Origin: Deinococcus alpinitundrae | Lineage (GTDB): Bacteria > Deinococcota > Deinococci > Deinococcales > Deinococcaceae | Direction: 5' to 3' | NCBI RefSeq assembly: GCF_009982895.1 | Contig: NZ_WXZL01000041.1 | Coordinates: 1-21,941, forward strand | Length of the DNA: 21,941 nucleotides | Shown: piece after piece, positions 21,929 to 21,941 of the stretch | Layout of the letters: the number at the start of each line of letters is the position of its first letter | Position numbering within the stretch: position 1 is the first letter of the stretch | Translations under genes and position numbers: made by a program | Notes under the pieces: model-generated | Databases searched by the model: none | Told to the model about the DNA's origin: nothing | What the model saw: only the letters and a program-made list of their open reading frames with translations

Positions 21929-21941
21929 ATGCCAGGACGCA
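21929..21941 (+). CDS. Possible gene start at the window edge
   Basis: ATG CCA GGA CGC is preceded by AAGGAG with a spacing of 6 bases. Only four codons are visible, so nothing can be said of the product. Confidence 0.3.

Overview
The window looks like part of a Deinococcus plasmid or other secondary replicon. The GC-rich codon use, the leaderless TANNNT-type promoters just ahead of several start codons, and the resemblance of the ParA, ParB, RepA, integrase, fasciclin and VanW proteins to deinococcal families (judged from memory, no search was run) all point that way. Positions 13584-17170 hold a complete maintenance module: parB, parA, a replication initiator, and an origin with nine iterons.

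Layout. 1-2704: a serine beta-lactamase-like hydrolase cut by the window edge (minus strand), then a plus-strand group with a YdeI/DUF1905-like protein, a GreA-like factor, two micro-ORFs chained by ATGA overlaps, and a small secreted protein. 2841-4610: a peptidase E gene broken near its 3' end by a relict IS6-type end, then a tyrosine recombinase whose promoter overlaps a perfect 11-6-11 bp palindrome. 4646-7804: an IS graveyard (a frameshifted IS5-family element, two damaged IS6-family elements) around a 101-residue, probably DNA-binding, protein. 8126-9916: two intact cell-envelope genes (FAS1 and VanW). 10130-10986: an AT-richer minus-strand island with a DUF6697-like gene and a pseudogene. 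11008-13458: two more damaged IS6-family copies, a hypothetical gene and an IS66 fragment. 13584-17170: partition and replication. 17641-20962: a hypothetical gene, an intact IS5-family transposase, an SDR oxidoreductase and another hypothetical gene. 21005-21853: a further IS6-family copy with a nonsense mutation. The last bases may begin another gene.

How the parts fit. RepA should bind the iterons, which are spaced at near multiples of 11 bp; one more inverted iteron forms the repA stop codon. ParA and ParB should segregate the replicon, with two palindromes just ahead of parA as likely operator or parS sites. The recombinase and its symmetric site may resolve multimers or mediate integration. 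Most IS copies are dead.

The strongest unexplained signals are (1) a family of 39-40 bp hairpin-ended mini-repeats inserted at three different places inside the IS6 transposase genes, one of them itself interrupted by 76 bp, and (2) the dif-geometry palindrome on the recombinase promoter. All family assignments rest on reading motifs by eye.
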